In this document: piece after piece, positions 39,880 to 50,527 of the stretch | Layout: each line of letters begins with the position of its first letter | Position numbering within the stretch: position 1 is the stretch's first letter | Assembly: GCF_000150955.2 (NCBI RefSeq) | Contig: NC_011688.1 | Coordinates: forward strand, 62,001 to 126,000 | DNA: 64,000 nt | From: Phaeodactylum tricornutum CCAP 1055/1 | Taxonomy: Eukaryota > Bacillariophyta > Bacillariophyceae > Surirellales > Neidiaceae | Direction: 5' to 3' | Made by a program: the position numbers and the translations under genes | Notes under the pieces: model-generated | Seen by the model: only the letters and a program-made list of their open reading frames with translations | What the model was told of the DNA's origin: nothing | The model's database searches: none

Positions 39880-40129
39880 CCGGTTGTCTCCGCCTCATTT
39901 TTGATTCTTTCTCCTGGGTTCCCACAAAGCATGGCAGTCTTGCTGTGCGCTTTTGCCCAAACACCCTTTTGATGCATACACTATCACAATAACATAAATT
40001 TCTAATTCTTTGTATTGATATTTTGTGGCGTCCAAGGTTTGATGAAAAGCTGTAAATCAACTGATCCACGAACAGTTCGCCATGGGCGCAGTAATATTTT
40101 CCTAGAAGTAGTAAATTGCTTACAGTTAG

Positions 40130-41458
40130 CTATACTTCGACCGTCGGCGAAGTTGATGTTGTGGAATCGTCTTCGGCAGATACGACTGCGTGAAGACTAG
40201 TCAAGGGGTCGCGCGCAACTTGCCGGGCCCAAGATGCTAGCAGACTAACCAAGGCGGGCTGTTCACTGTCCGAAGCGGCGAAGATAATCTCCCGAAAGCT
40301 CTCCTGTAGAGTTTCGAGACGAGCTTGGAACGACCGGACGGGCCCCGGAGCAGCTTGCGTTGTACATGCCTCGGCATCCTGGCTAGGTTTCAGCATAATA
40401 CTGAGCAATGGATCATTCCAATACGAATCAATTTCCTCCATTGATTTGTCGATATCACAATAAGGGAAGGGTTCGCTGTCTTTTCTTTCAATCTCAGTTT
40501 GATGTACGCTTAAGGAGCTGGCCGGTCGAAAAGGGCTAGGCGTCAAAAAACCGGAAGGTGCGTCCAAAGGGTCGAGAGGACTCCGCCGAAACATGGGTGT
40601 AACGAAAGGTGGAGGGGTCGAACGGAGCAAGTGCTCATACTCGTACGACGCGTGTGTGGGAGACGGTGGCAATGTGTCGAACGAAAGGGGCGAGCCACAG
40701 AAAGAAGAGTGGCTTACTGAAGAAGCTGTAATAGCCGGAGACTGTTGGTGACGAACATTTCGAAAGAATGGCAAATCGGGCTCGTTGCGTGTCGGCGAGC
40801 GCTTGGCGCGCTTAGTCGGGGATTCCATTGGAAGAAAATCTCCCTCCACGCTCATGCCGCGATTGACCGCGCGTTTAGCAGAAAAATACACATGCAGTAG
40901 CCGATATTCCTGGTCTTCTCTTCCATCAGCTCCATACATCGTCCAAAGCGCAGCTCCTTTACGGCTACTGTATTCGACACGGCCTTTCGGATACGCGTAA
41001 CGCTGTTGAATGGCTGTCGGCTGGGGAAATTGTGGTCCAGAAAGAGACCATGGACAAGTTTCGGCCGGAACGTTGGTCATCAACAAGTGATGGAGATGAG
41101 TAGGAGGTTCCGGGCGGTCAACGTTGTTTTTCTTCTTCTTTTCGGGACGAAGAAGAACGTAAAGGCCATCTGTCACCAAAATACGAATGAGGCGCGATTT
41201 ATCAAGAAGGGCCACACACTTTTACAGTTTCTTGAACGTACCTGCAAATTCAAAAGATGGGGGCGAAAGCTTCAACCCGTTGGCACCAACGGGAACAATT
41301 GTAAACTTCAGATGAGGTGGAGGAGGAAGGCCTTCGTGAAGGCACTCGAAGATTGACCGGACGTCTGAGTCGGAGAGACGGCGTATTGTTGTCATACTTT
41401 TCCGCTTCGGTGACTTTTTGTTCGTTTTACGGCTTTCGTACTTTATTGACGACATCAT
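40130..41458 (-). CDS. Unknown 418-residue protein, spliced
   Basis: Exon 1 is 41458-41242 and exon 2 is 41169-40130, with a 72-nt intron (donor GTACGT, acceptor GTGACAG) that splits a GAT codon and joins SPPSFEFA to DGLYVLLRPEKKKK. The N terminus is basic (MMSSIKYESRKTNKKSPKRK), then LSDSDVRSIFECLHEGLPPP. A conserved-looking block is at about residues 56-160 (LKFTIVPVGANGLKLSPP; RVEYSSRKGAALWTMYGADG; EYRLLHVYFSAKRAV). The rest is Ser/Pro-rich and probably disordered, with the basic patch SPTKRAKRSPTR, up to a C-terminal helical stretch (FQARLETLQESFREIIFAAS). It could be a nuclear regulatory protein. I do not recognise the family. It ends 250 bases from the end of the GDNP gene. Confidence 0.65.
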
Positions 41459-42059
41459 GGGGGTCGAAAGGAACAAGTGAAAAAATGAGGGTCTTTCGGA
41501 GCGTGGACATTATCAAACTGACAAACATGATGAGCACATTATGTTTAATAGCAGTCCAAAAACGTTGACAAGGGGCGATCGGCTTCCTGTCCATTGCCGT
41601 CGTGGTGCAGCTCCGCCAGGTACGTATGCACCTATGTTTGCCATCTATCTGCCGCTCCTCACGCACCATCATCGTCAACAGCGGTCCTACGGTCAAGGCT
41701 CGATTGAGCACAGACAATTTGAAATTTCAAAACCCCCCAGTAGATTCCGTTTCTTGAAAATTGTCACACTCGCTTTTGCCGGGAAGTGACTCTGAATTTC
41801 ATCAGAAGCTATCTCAACCGTCATTACTTTTCGTTAGGCAACGAAAGTAACCATCGTTTCTCGCCTAGAAGACAAGGAAACAGCGCAGTTACCTCCGTTT
41901 CGAATCAGGGAACGCCCGAATGCTTCGGTAGCTTGCTCTCGTAGAGGATGGGAATAGCGGTTCGAAAGCACTATACATGACAATCTAGTGTGTTGGATCA
42001 CAGGTTCTAGAGAATTTATGCAAGGGGATTCTCGGTGGTCCTGACTCACGGGATATGTG
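41459..42059. other. Intergenic between two minus-strand genes
   Basis: About 600 bases: promoter side of the 418-residue gene and 3' side of the folate dehydrogenase. Nothing distinct recognised. Confidence 0.4.
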
Positions 42060-43341
42060 TTATTTCCGAAACAATTCAAGCGCCAACAAACCTGTCACAG
42101 CAACAGCCGTATACAAGTGAATCGGATGCGTATACCATGGTTTCTCCATCTGCCCCGCTTGGCGATGTCGAACATCGTGCTGGTGAAACTGTTCGTACAA
42201 TCGCATTAAATTTCTTTCCAACATGGCAACCGTGACTTTTCCGACCAGTGGGACGTAGACCACCCCAGGAATCTTTAAGAGAGCCTCTTCGTCCACATTC
42301 TTGAATGACGAAACGTTTACTACCGTCGTATGTTCCTGGATCCATTCCGTTGGAAGTCGATAGGACTTCGTTGGCACTCCCGTGATAATAACGGAGGACT
42401 GCAATATCAAGTCGTAAAGGATGAGAAAAAATTGGTGAGGCATCATCATACAAGCAAATCTTATCAACAAATGAGTTCAACAAAGACGCACCTTTCGAAC
42501 ACAAGACTCGGGTGTTTCGTCTACTTTATGCAATCGTCCACCCGTAAACAAATAGATTGAGTTGACATCTACCGAATAAACGTCTGCTCCATCATTGGAG
42601 AGCATGGCAGCCAAAGGACGGCCTACAATTTCAGAACGGTTGATGACCGTGATGGTTTTTCCTTCGTTGCGCTTGCCCAGAGGCCTCGTCATGTCGTAGC
42701 ATCCGGGACACTCCTCCAGAATCTTTACAACAGATAGAGCCGTGCAGGGTAGCAAACACTTTTCTGTATTGCTCGGGTAATCCAAGTACCGAACGTTGCG
42801 GTAAAGATTCGTTCGGTACGTATGACACAAGCCTTCGACGTCACATTTGAAACTGACGGAGTCTCGTAGGTAGTCATCCTGGCTTGCACCAGAAAAGGAT
42901 TCCTCTTGACCAAAGATGGGATAGTAGACGATAATTCCGTGTACACGCGGGTCGTCATTCGCGTCCATTAACGCTGCTTCGACATCAATGGGGTCATCCA
43001 GTACGCGTAGCTCGTAGCGGAGTCCGTCGGCCCGGCACGCCTTGCCAGTCCATTCGGCATACTTTTTCGCAGCCGGATCCTTATTCGCCAGCAATCCCAC
43101 CAAGAGCGGAGCCTCTTTAAATACAGAGATAACAAGGTTGTTGGTCAGCAAGGTACTTCTGCAGATGCAACGTTAGAATCGAAGGGCGACGAAATAGCCG
43201 GCACGTACCAATCCCTTTTGCTTTGAGTTGCTCTACCTTCTGCTTAATTTCGTCCCGAAAGGGCTGAGCTATGATACCAGCATTTACCTTGACACCACTC
43301 GCAGGGTCAGCGGCAACGAGCTTGGTCGTCTTATCGGCCAT
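42060..43341 (-). CDS. NAD-dependent 5,10-methylene-THF dehydrogenase (MTD1 type) with C-terminal membrane segment
   Basis: Oxidises 5,10-methylenetetrahydrofolate in one-carbon metabolism. Three exons: 43341-43209, 43114-42492, 42398-42060; introns of 94 and 93 nt. The product is 364 residues. The resemblance is to yeast Mtd1, not to bacterial FolD: PLLVGLLANKDPAAKKYAEW, the Tyr/Lys pair of the active site in YAEWTGK, and TVINRSEIVGRPLAAMLSND followed by GADVYSVDVNSIYLF. Exon 3 supplies SSVIITGVPTKSYRLPTEWI and PGVVYVPLVGKVTVAMLERN. After the catalytic fold, the last 20 residues (IHLYTAVAVTGLLALELFRK) look like a single membrane anchor, which yeast Mtd1 lacks. No N-terminal leader is seen. 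The first acceptor (TATTTAAAG) is weaker than usual, so that join is the least certain. Confidence 0.88.
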
Positions 43342-43669
43342 GGCGACGGAAAATGTTGCAAAGTTTTATGGCAGTAACGATAAAGAACACTTTTAACTCT
43401 AAGAAGGATGAGTCTGAATTCCTGGCAGTCGGCACGTCAAACTGTGAATGGCTAGAGTTGCGGACAAGAATCTGACCGAACGCAGGCCAGACAAGAATTC
43501 ACATCCTTACATGTCAATAGAAGTCTTCTATCGTCAGGGACTAACTGTTTTCATGTAAAAACAATCTTGCTCTTTTCAAGGCTTCAGAAGGCTAGAAATT
43601 TTATATCATACCTAGAATGTTGAATGGAAAGCCTACCTGCAAGTGAACGTGGAAACATTTATTCCGGTT
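43342..43669. other. Intergenic between two minus-strand genes
   Basis: 328 bases: promoter of the folate dehydrogenase and 3' UTR of the 2-hydroxyacid dehydrogenase. Nothing distinct seen. Confidence 0.4.
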
Positions 43670-45008
43670 TTAATACCCCAGCGTGGGGTCTACGGGGTTC
43701 AACAAATCTTCACCGACCATGAACCGCGGCAAATTTTCGTGTAAAAAGAATTCGGTCGCCTCGTGCATAAAGGTTGATGTTTGATCCATATTGTGTGGAC
43801 TAATCAGTACGTTCGGCAGGTCCCACATGGTGGACGAACTCGGCAATGGCTCTTCGGTAAAGACATCCAGAGCGGCGCCTCGGAGTTTTCCCGTTTGGAG
43901 GGCTTCAATCAAAGCTTGTTCATCCACGACGGGTCCACGTCCCAAATTGATAAATACCGCGTTCTTTTTGACTGCATTGAAGGCATCTGCATTGACCATT
44001 CCGCGCGTTTCGACCGTCGACGGCGCCGAGCAAATGATGTAATCGGATTCACTCATGAGACGATTGAGACTGGCCTTGTCGCGGCCGTAAACAACGTCAC
44101 AATAGGGATCGTCTTTGGACAGGAAGGGATGACGACGGAGCGCAATAATACGCATTCCGTACACGGTGGCGAGCTTTGCGCAGGCACTAGTGCGCCACAG
44201 AAATACTAGTGAGACGGAGTGCTTGGAGAATCAACACGATCGCCGCCCTTTCATAATAGAAAATCACGTACCGTCCAATGTCTCCGTAGCCGACCACACC
44301 GAGCGTTTTACCACGAAGTTCCTCGACGTCGTACTTCTCCCAATTGCGGTTTTTCTGGTTGCGCATGAGTCTCGGCAAGTCCTTGGCAAAGTACGAGCAG
44401 GCCATGAGAGCGTATTCCGCCAAGGAACTACTGAATTGTCCTTTGGCATTGGTGACTGGAATACTCATACTTGTGGCGAGTTCGGTAAATTCGTCACTTT
44501 CGATGAAATCTATGCCTGCCGAGCGACAATGGATCCATTCAATGGAGGGAAAGGCAGCGAGTACGAGGGGCAAGACGGCGGGAGCCCGGGGACAACTGGG
44601 ACTGACAAACAGTACATTGGGTTTGGCATCCCGGTAAGGCTCAAAATCGGCCAAGGTGGTACCAATCCCCATGAGAGACGCACCCATCGGCAAGGAACCA
44701 TTGTGTAAGGGCTGGTTGGCCGCGTCGTCGGGATCCGAAAGCGACAGTATCTTAGCTTCCTTTTGAATCGATTCGGGAGAAAAGTCGATCAAGTACTGAT
44801 ACTTTCCTTGATTGGTTTTATCATAGCGATTCCAAAATTTGTACTGGCGGAGCTGAGGATCGGCCCAGTATGTTTTGACGTTCGGGCTGCTCTGGGACTT
44901 ATTGTCGTCGTCGACAAACAGTGCGGCGGATGAGTGGTACCAGGCGATCCCCCGGCGAGATACCGTCGTGCGAACCGCAGATCGAAGCAGAGAAGGAGCA
45001 GCTAACAT
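43670..45008 (-). CDS. D-isomer-specific 2-hydroxyacid dehydrogenase, mitochondrial
   Basis: NAD(P)-dependent reductase of 2-keto acids or dehydrogenase of D-2-hydroxyacids. Exon 1 is 45008-44272 and exon 2 is 44186-43670; the 85-nt intron (donor GTACGT, acceptor GCACTAG) lies just after the nucleotide-binding motif and joins VVGYGDIGR to ACAKLATVYGM. The product is 417 residues. Catalytic residues are in place: Arg in HCRSAGIDFIE (also NLGRGPVVDE), Glu in LDVFTEEPLP, His in LISPHNMD. The first 35 residues (MLAAPSLLRSAVRTTVSRRG, then IAWYHSS) are a good mitochondrial presequence. The exact substrate (glyoxylate, hydroxypyruvate or another) cannot be told. I use the ATG at 45008; the open frame begins slightly upstream with GTG. 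Confidence 0.88.
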
Positions 45009-45633
45009 TGCTTGCTGATGCACGATCTTGAATGGGGATAAGCAGACTATCTAGGACTAAGAATAAATACCGTACTTGCAAAAAACTCCACCAAGCCTTG
45101 ACAAGGGATAGAGAGAACGAGAAAGTGCGGTTTCTGTGTTTCGTCCTTGATCGTGACGGACGGCAACCGGATATGGTGATGTCGTGTTGACGTTCGCGCC
45201 ACGCGCGATCTTTCGGTAGCCGAGTGCCGCATGCAACTCCATGGATCGACTCACTAGACTCAACTACCCTCTCACTGTCAGTTGTACTGCAATTACCTAC
45301 ATCTCGGACACATCCATATCATGTCACTGTAAACGAAATTGCGGAGGCCAGATTTCCGTCTGGCTTGGTCCGCGTCCCTTGAAAAATGAAATGGCTTTCT
45401 CGAAAGGCCACAATGGCACTGTTAACAATCTTTGTCTATGCAAAGTATTGTCAATACCGTCCAATAAACGACGCATTAGCATCGGTTTCAACAACAAACG
45501 CGCACCTTACTTTTCCATTTTTTACAACTTGGAAGTAAGAGTTGTTTCCGATTCACCGAGAGAGCATATTGATTTAACCGTAGCGTGCGTGAGTTGAGTA
45601 CATACCCAAACGTGTCGCCTTGGAAATAGGAAC
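45009..45633. promoter_or_regulatory. Divergent intergenic region, hydroxyacid dehydrogenase / N-myristoyltransferase
   Basis: 625 bases between divergent starts. A 118-codon ATG frame (45241-45597) crosses it on the plus strand without recognisable features and with AT-rich, non-coding character. Confidence 0.45.
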
Positions 45634-47019
45634 ATGAAGGACAGTAAAGACGACAAAGCAAGCAATCTGTCACCGACCGAGGCAGCAATCATCGAAATGA
45701 TGAAGAACCAGAATCTCCAGGCTTCCAGCTCTCAAAAGATCGTAGAGCATGTACAATCTGGTGGTGCTGCGGAGGATGACGAAGTGTCAAAACACGCCTT
45801 TTGGGATACTCAGGTACGGGGCTAGCGAGCTGGACCAGCCACGTTTTCTTTTGTTTCAAAATCGCCCTAACACTCTAAAACGCTTTTGCTGCGACAGCCC
45901 ATGCCTCACGGAGGTCGAACCGACTCCCTAGAGGGTCCCATTACACCAAATAAGCCAGCCTCCGAGATTCGACAGGAGCCTTTCTCAATGCCTGCTGGTT
46001 TCGAATGGAGCGATCTTGATGTGCAAAATGAGACGGAGCGACTCGAGCTTTACAATCTACTTGCGAACAACTACGTCGAAGACGATGACGCCCTATTCCG
46101 ATTTGATTACAGCCAAGAATTCTTGCTCTGGGCATTGACACCTCCCGAATTTCGTAAGGAACTCTTGTTCGGTGTCCGGAGTTCTTCCACTAAAAAACTG
46201 GTTGCCTTTATTTCTGCCGTTCCGGCGCGGGTGCAGGTGTACACGAAGGACATTCCCATTGTAGAAATTAACTTTCTGTGCGTACACAAAAAGCTACGCG
46301 CCAAGCGGCTCGCCCCTGTCCTCATCAAGGAGATTACTCGCCGCGTAAATCTCACCGGAGTGTTTCAAGCCGTCTATACTGCCGGTACCGTCCTGCCCGT
46401 GCCGGTCGCTTCGGCCCGGTACCATCACCGCTCGCTCAATCCAAAAAAGCTCGTCAACGTGGGATTTTCCAGACTTGGACACCGTATGACTATGGCCCGC
46501 ATGCAAAAGCTGTACAAGCTACCGACCGAACCACACACCCCTGGTTTGCGGGCTATGGAGATGAAAGATGTGGAAGGTGTGCACACACTGATGCAGGAAT
46601 ATTTGAGCAAATTTCATCTCAAAGTCCTTTTTACACTAGAAGAAGTGGAACATTGGTTGCTGCCGCGCGAAAACGTTATCAGCTCTTACGTTGTGGAAAG
46701 CAAGGACGGAACTTTGACCGATTTTCTGTCATTTTACCACTTGCCCAGTAGTATCCTACACCACGACGATACCTTACATGCGGCCTATTCGTACTACAAT
46801 GTTGCTACATCTGTGCCGCTGGTGGATCTCATGAAGGATGCTTTAATTTTGGCGAAAAAGACGGGTTCTGATGTTTTCAACGCTTTGGATTTGATGGAAA
46901 ATCAAAAATTTCTGGAGCCTCTCAAGTTTGGTATTGGTGACGGTAAGCTGCAGTACTACATTTACAATTGGTCCTGTCCGGAGATGCCTCCAAACCAGGT
47001 CGGCGTTGTATTGCTGTAG
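45634..47019 (+). CDS. NMT1: Glycylpeptide N-tetradecanoyltransferase (N-myristoyltransferase)
   Basis: Attaches myristate to N-terminal glycine of proteins. Exon 1 is 45634-45813 and exon 2 is 45898-47019; the 84-nt intron is in phase 0 and joins FWDTQ to PMPHGGR, which rebuilds the family hallmark FWDTQPVP. The product is 433 residues. Other family marks: [20 protein letters not shown] and [59 protein letters not shown] ([15 protein letters not shown] in the family), [20 protein letters not shown], and the C-terminal carboxylate end GVVLL, which acts as the catalytic base in this enzyme. Length and order match known NMTs. Location: cytosol or ribosome. Confidence 0.95.
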
Positions 47020-47216
47020 TTTTGTTCGCCACAAATGGTTTCGTAGGGCACACAGTATGAAAACAACCAAACTTTTTAAACCTTTGCTATCTTTGCCGTG
47101 TTTGACGCGCCTTGCGATACTAGCTCGTCACATACACACATTGGACCAACGTAATCTAATATGAAGACTGCGCTGCTACTTTGAATAGCCCAAAACCAGA
47201 GTAAGGTTTAAACGCG

Positions 47217-48554
47217 TCATGGCTCATCAATATCGCTTTCAAAAATGTTGTTTGCGAAATGTGTCCAACCCAGAGCTGGCGACGAAAGCGCTGCAATTGA
47301 CGGTGGAGTCAAAGTTCGCTGAGAATACACTACTTTTGATCCGACGTCTCGTGGAGACGAGCGAGATGGCGTTGGAGGTGGACTCGGCAGACGCAGATGG
47401 CTTGGTAGCCGAAAGGAGTCGTTGTCCTCCTCTTCGTCGTCTTCTCCTTCCGAATCGTTGGAATCCCCTATTGCCGGTTGACTCTGCAGATGAGGTGGCA
47501 TAGAAAATTGAGCCGACTGTGCCAACAGCGCGTCGACTCCGTCTGGTGTTTGCAGCACGATATGATCCATTTTTCGCTGATGAGCTAGTTGCAACAGGAT
47601 ATTTTTCCGTCGGTTCGCACTTAGGTACACTAACGCAGCGTAACCAAGGAAAGTCAGGCTTAGAATGGCAACTCCACCAAATCGCAGTCCATTCCACATG
47701 CGAGGAGTAAAGTCGCTGATCGAAATAGAGGAGGATTCCGGGAGAGAGGCGAAGATGGTCTCTTCTTGACCAATCGGGCTAGCGACGGCCCGTGTTTCGA
47801 CCGAATCTCGCAGAAGCATATTGAATGCTTCTTCCATAATGGAAATGTCCAAAGCGAGTTGGATACCTTCCTGTAACATTTCCAGGGCGACCAGAAAAGC
47901 ATTGTCGCTTTTCTCTGGTGGTATCATATTGAACATATCTTGGCCCAAGTCTTGGACGGTGTAAGTAACATCCCAAGTACTCCAGGACATGTTCGCGCTA
48001 CTCACTGTCGTCACAATAACGTTCGGATCGGCGTCTAGACTGGAAACGTCATAGTTGGACTGAAAAAACCGTGCTTGGGGTTCAGGATCGCAAACGTTTG
48101 CACTTCCGTGGACAACGCGAACCGATTCACACAAGACTTGCACGACAGCCTCCAGTACACCTTGCTGAGCAGCATTTCCCCGCGTTTCGAGTGTGACAGC
48201 CGAATATTCGTCGTCTGGAAAGGCCACTGAAAACGTCAGCGACACGGCAGAAATTTCCTCTAGCACGGAGACAACAGGAGTATGCTCCACACCGATGTTT
48301 TGGTTGTCCCCGTTCTGGTCATTTTGTTGACGACGTTGGCGTGCTGTTGTACCCTCGACGGGGTTCCCTCGTATCAGCGGGTTGCCATTCACCAAAGCGG
48401 CCTCCGCCAGCGAATTCTCCGTGAGTAGACTCAGAAACAGACTACCAACTGTAAATGTGAACATCAGCCAAGTCGAAGGGGTCCTCCTCCGACAGCCTGA
48501 GGAACTTGGTTGTCGCAGCAAGGTGCTTCGGTCAAATTCCTGTAAGCTTGCCAT
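47217..48554 (-). CDS. Type I membrane protein with Asn-x-Ser-bearing luminal domain, unknown
   Basis: A 445-residue single-exon protein. A signal-like hydrophobic segment (STWLMFTFTVGSLFLSLL, about residues 26-43) precedes a roughly 240-residue extracytosolic part. That part has two Cys residues (VLCESVRV; NVCDPE), a NMSWS sequon, and a repeated use of 'hydrophobic-x-hydrophobic' strands. A single TM helix (FGGVAILSLTFLGYAALVYL) is at about residues 290-310, followed by a basic stop-transfer NRRKN. The cytosolic tail is acidic then Ser/Pro-rich (EGEDDEEEDNDSF; LPSPPPTPSRSSP), offering phosphorylation sites. No known receptor domain recognised. I start at the ATG at 48554; an upstream in-frame GTG is ignored. 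Confidence 0.7.
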   Translation of the reverse strand: MASLQEFDRSTLLRQPSSSGCRRRTPSTWLMFTFTVGSLFLSLLTENSLAEAALVNGNPLIRGNPVEGTTARQRRQQNDQNGDNQNIGVEHTPVVSVLEEISAVSLTFSVAFPDDEYSAVTLETRGNAAQQGVLEAVVQVLCESVRVVHGSANVCDPEPQARFFQSNYDVSSLDADPNVIVTTVSSANMSWSTWDVTYTVQDLGQDMFNMIPPEKSDNAFLVALEMLQEGIQLALDISIMEEAFNMLLRDSVETRAVASPIGQEETIFASLPESSSISISDFTPRMWNGLRFGGVAILSLTFLGYAALVYLSANRRKNILLQLAHQRKMDHIVLQTPDGVDALLAQSAQFSMPPHLQSQPAIGDSNDSEGEDDEEEDNDSFRLPSHLRLPSPPPTPSRSSPRDVGSKVVYSQRTLTPPSIAALSSPALGWTHFANNIFESDIDEP

Positions 48555-49235
48555 GACAATTTGCTCAAGGAACACTTTTGTTACTCTCTGTCGGGTTGGA
48601 AGCTGGAACAGTGCGAGAGATGGAGGGTGAGTGTTGATCGTTTGTTCTTCCGTGGTGGGAGTTTCGATGGGAAGCAGCTCTCACAAAACGTGCTGATGAC
48701 ATGCGGAGGTCGGCCGTTGAGCGCTTTTTCTATGGTCACCACACGGTCAGGGCAATGTTTGCTCATGCGTATCATCGGACACAGAATCTAGTTTCCTTAT
48801 TTATTTTAGGCAAGGAAGCTCTATCTAACAAAGTGGATTTCAATACTTAAGGAATATGCACGCCGGTTGGGTCTCGCGCACCCTTCAACATTTTCCAGGA
48901 CAGGACATCCCGTAGCTGACTGACAGTGACTGACAATGGGATGTAGCTCTACAATTTTAGCTAGCTCTCCCCGGAGGATGATTGTCACGTAATGCCAAGA
49001 AACGGTACTAACAGTATCTGATAGAACAATGGTGAACTGTCAGTGACCTACATTGCGTTGTCGCTGCCATCACCGTATTTCGTTGGTCATTTGCTGAAAA
49101 TGGTCGAAGCGCACCGACCTGGATTGATGGACGCTGTGGCAGCGCGCCAAGTACACGCCTTCTATAGCCATCATAAGTAAGGTAGGTTTTCAGAAGGAGT
49201 AATATTTTGTTTCATAAGTATATCTCCGTGCTACA
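48555..49235. other. Intergenic with a repeated 23-mer
   Basis: About 680 bases. The stretch 48912-48934, in the sequence around CTGACTGACAGTGACTGAC, is identical over 23 bases to 30147-30169 in another intergenic region. No gene recognised. Confidence 0.55.
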
Positions 49236-49850
49236 CTAATCTTGACGTCCCTTCAGCTCCTTCGTTGTTACGCCATCTTTAGTAATGATATGAACGACAC
49301 CGCCCCATCCCGAAATGGCGTCTCGGTCCACCGAGCTCAGCAGAGCCTGGGCAATTGTCTCGAACAACTCTTCCGGTTCCAAATCCGGTCGGTACAGACT
49401 TTCGCACATTCCGTACAGATTCCCGGTGCATGTTCCCGAAACAACAAAGTCGTCCGCTTGCACCGGCGCGCCGATCAAATCCATAGCGGAAAGAAACGGC
49501 TTGTTCTTTTCATTCAAACCGGCCACAATCGGCTCCACAAAATAAGGACCAAAGCGTTTTTCGTACAGTAATGTCGAAAGCAAGTGCGAAAGCGTCGCCG
49601 GACTCATCTCTCGTTCTTCCTTGAGCTCGTACAGATTTTTACGAAATTCGAGGATATTCTTGAGCGTTTGTACGTCCGTCGCGAGTCCAGCGAGACCCAC
49701 GTACGATTTAGGTCCCATGGCAAAGACTTTGTTGAAGTCGGTCGCGACTGTCTGCAGCTGTACACCCAAACGACGATCCGCCGCGATGCCGACACAATCC
49801 TTGCCCGCCATGGCAATCATGGCGGCGCCGTTGTACTCCAATATGGACAT
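49236..49850 (-). CDS. PSMB3: 20S proteasome subunit beta-3
   Basis: A 204-residue, single-exon subunit of the inner beta ring of the proteasome. It opens [20 protein letters not shown] and [19 protein letters not shown], exactly as beta-3 does (family SI..YNGGA.vAM.GK.CVAIA.D.R.G.Q). [20 protein letters not shown] and the [19 protein letters not shown] segment are also diagnostic. Beta-3 is one of the non-catalytic beta subunits; as expected there is no propeptide ending in Gly before an N-terminal Thr. The start is the ATG at 49850. Full length for the family. Confidence 0.96.
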   Translation of the reverse strand: MSILEYNGAAMIAMAGKDCVGIAADRRLGVQLQTVATDFNKVFAMGPKSYVGLAGLATDVQTLKNILEFRKNLYELKEEREMSPATLSHLLSTLLYEKRFGPYFVEPIVAGLNEKNKPFLSAMDLIGAPVQADDFVVSGTCTGNLYGMCESLYRPDLEPEELFETIAQALLSSVDRDAISGWGGVVHIITKDGVTTKELKGRQD

Positions 49851-50527
49851 GGCGAGGGACTAGAAATATATTGTCTAGTGCTGGGGATGAGGAAGGCTCA
49901 AATGTTGATAAACAGAAGAGACGAGTGGAGACGATCGTCGTTGGACGCTAGCTATGTGTTTGTTCTGAACCAGTCACAGCGGCAGTCTTTTTTTATTGTC
50001 GCCTTCGTCCTCGGTAGCGACTAGCAAGGTCTCTGCGTCTCTGCTCAACTAGTAGAGTAGTAGATCTGCGCGTTCGGCCAAAGATGCGGGCGGAACCCAG
50101 CGGAAAACGATCAGAATCGAAGGAGTCGACAACCCTTCTACTATTAATCTACGGGGTTGAGGAAATTCTTTTCACAGCTAACTGAAATTCCAAATTCCAG
50201 TCTTTCGTCAATGAAACTACCGATATGTGGGGATTTTCCAATCCACGTCACGGTCAGTAGTGAAAGCAGAGTGTGCTTCGTGGATGGAACAGTAAAATCC
50301 ACCGCTCTGTGGACGGACAGGACAGTGTCTCCTTCGCGCCCTATGGTCAGGGCGCTGGAAATGATTTGTCAAAAGCTAAGCAAGTTAGTTCCGTCAGTAC
50401 GCGTCGTCTTTCGGTAACTTTTGCTATGCTTATATTTTCACAACTACTGGAAAGTTTGAGTAGCATCAAGCGGATGTAAATACATGCCGAATTCGCTTGA
50501 TTGTGCCATACAGTAAGTACCAATTGT
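49851..50527. other. Intergenic upstream of proteasome beta-3
   Basis: About 680 bases: promoter of the proteasome gene and 3' flank of the repeat-bearing secreted protein. Nothing distinct recognised. Confidence 0.4.

Noticed and set aside
45241-45597. 118-codon ATG frame upstream of N-myristoyltransferase
   Set aside because: Lies in a divergent promoter region, with non-coding composition and no recognisable features.
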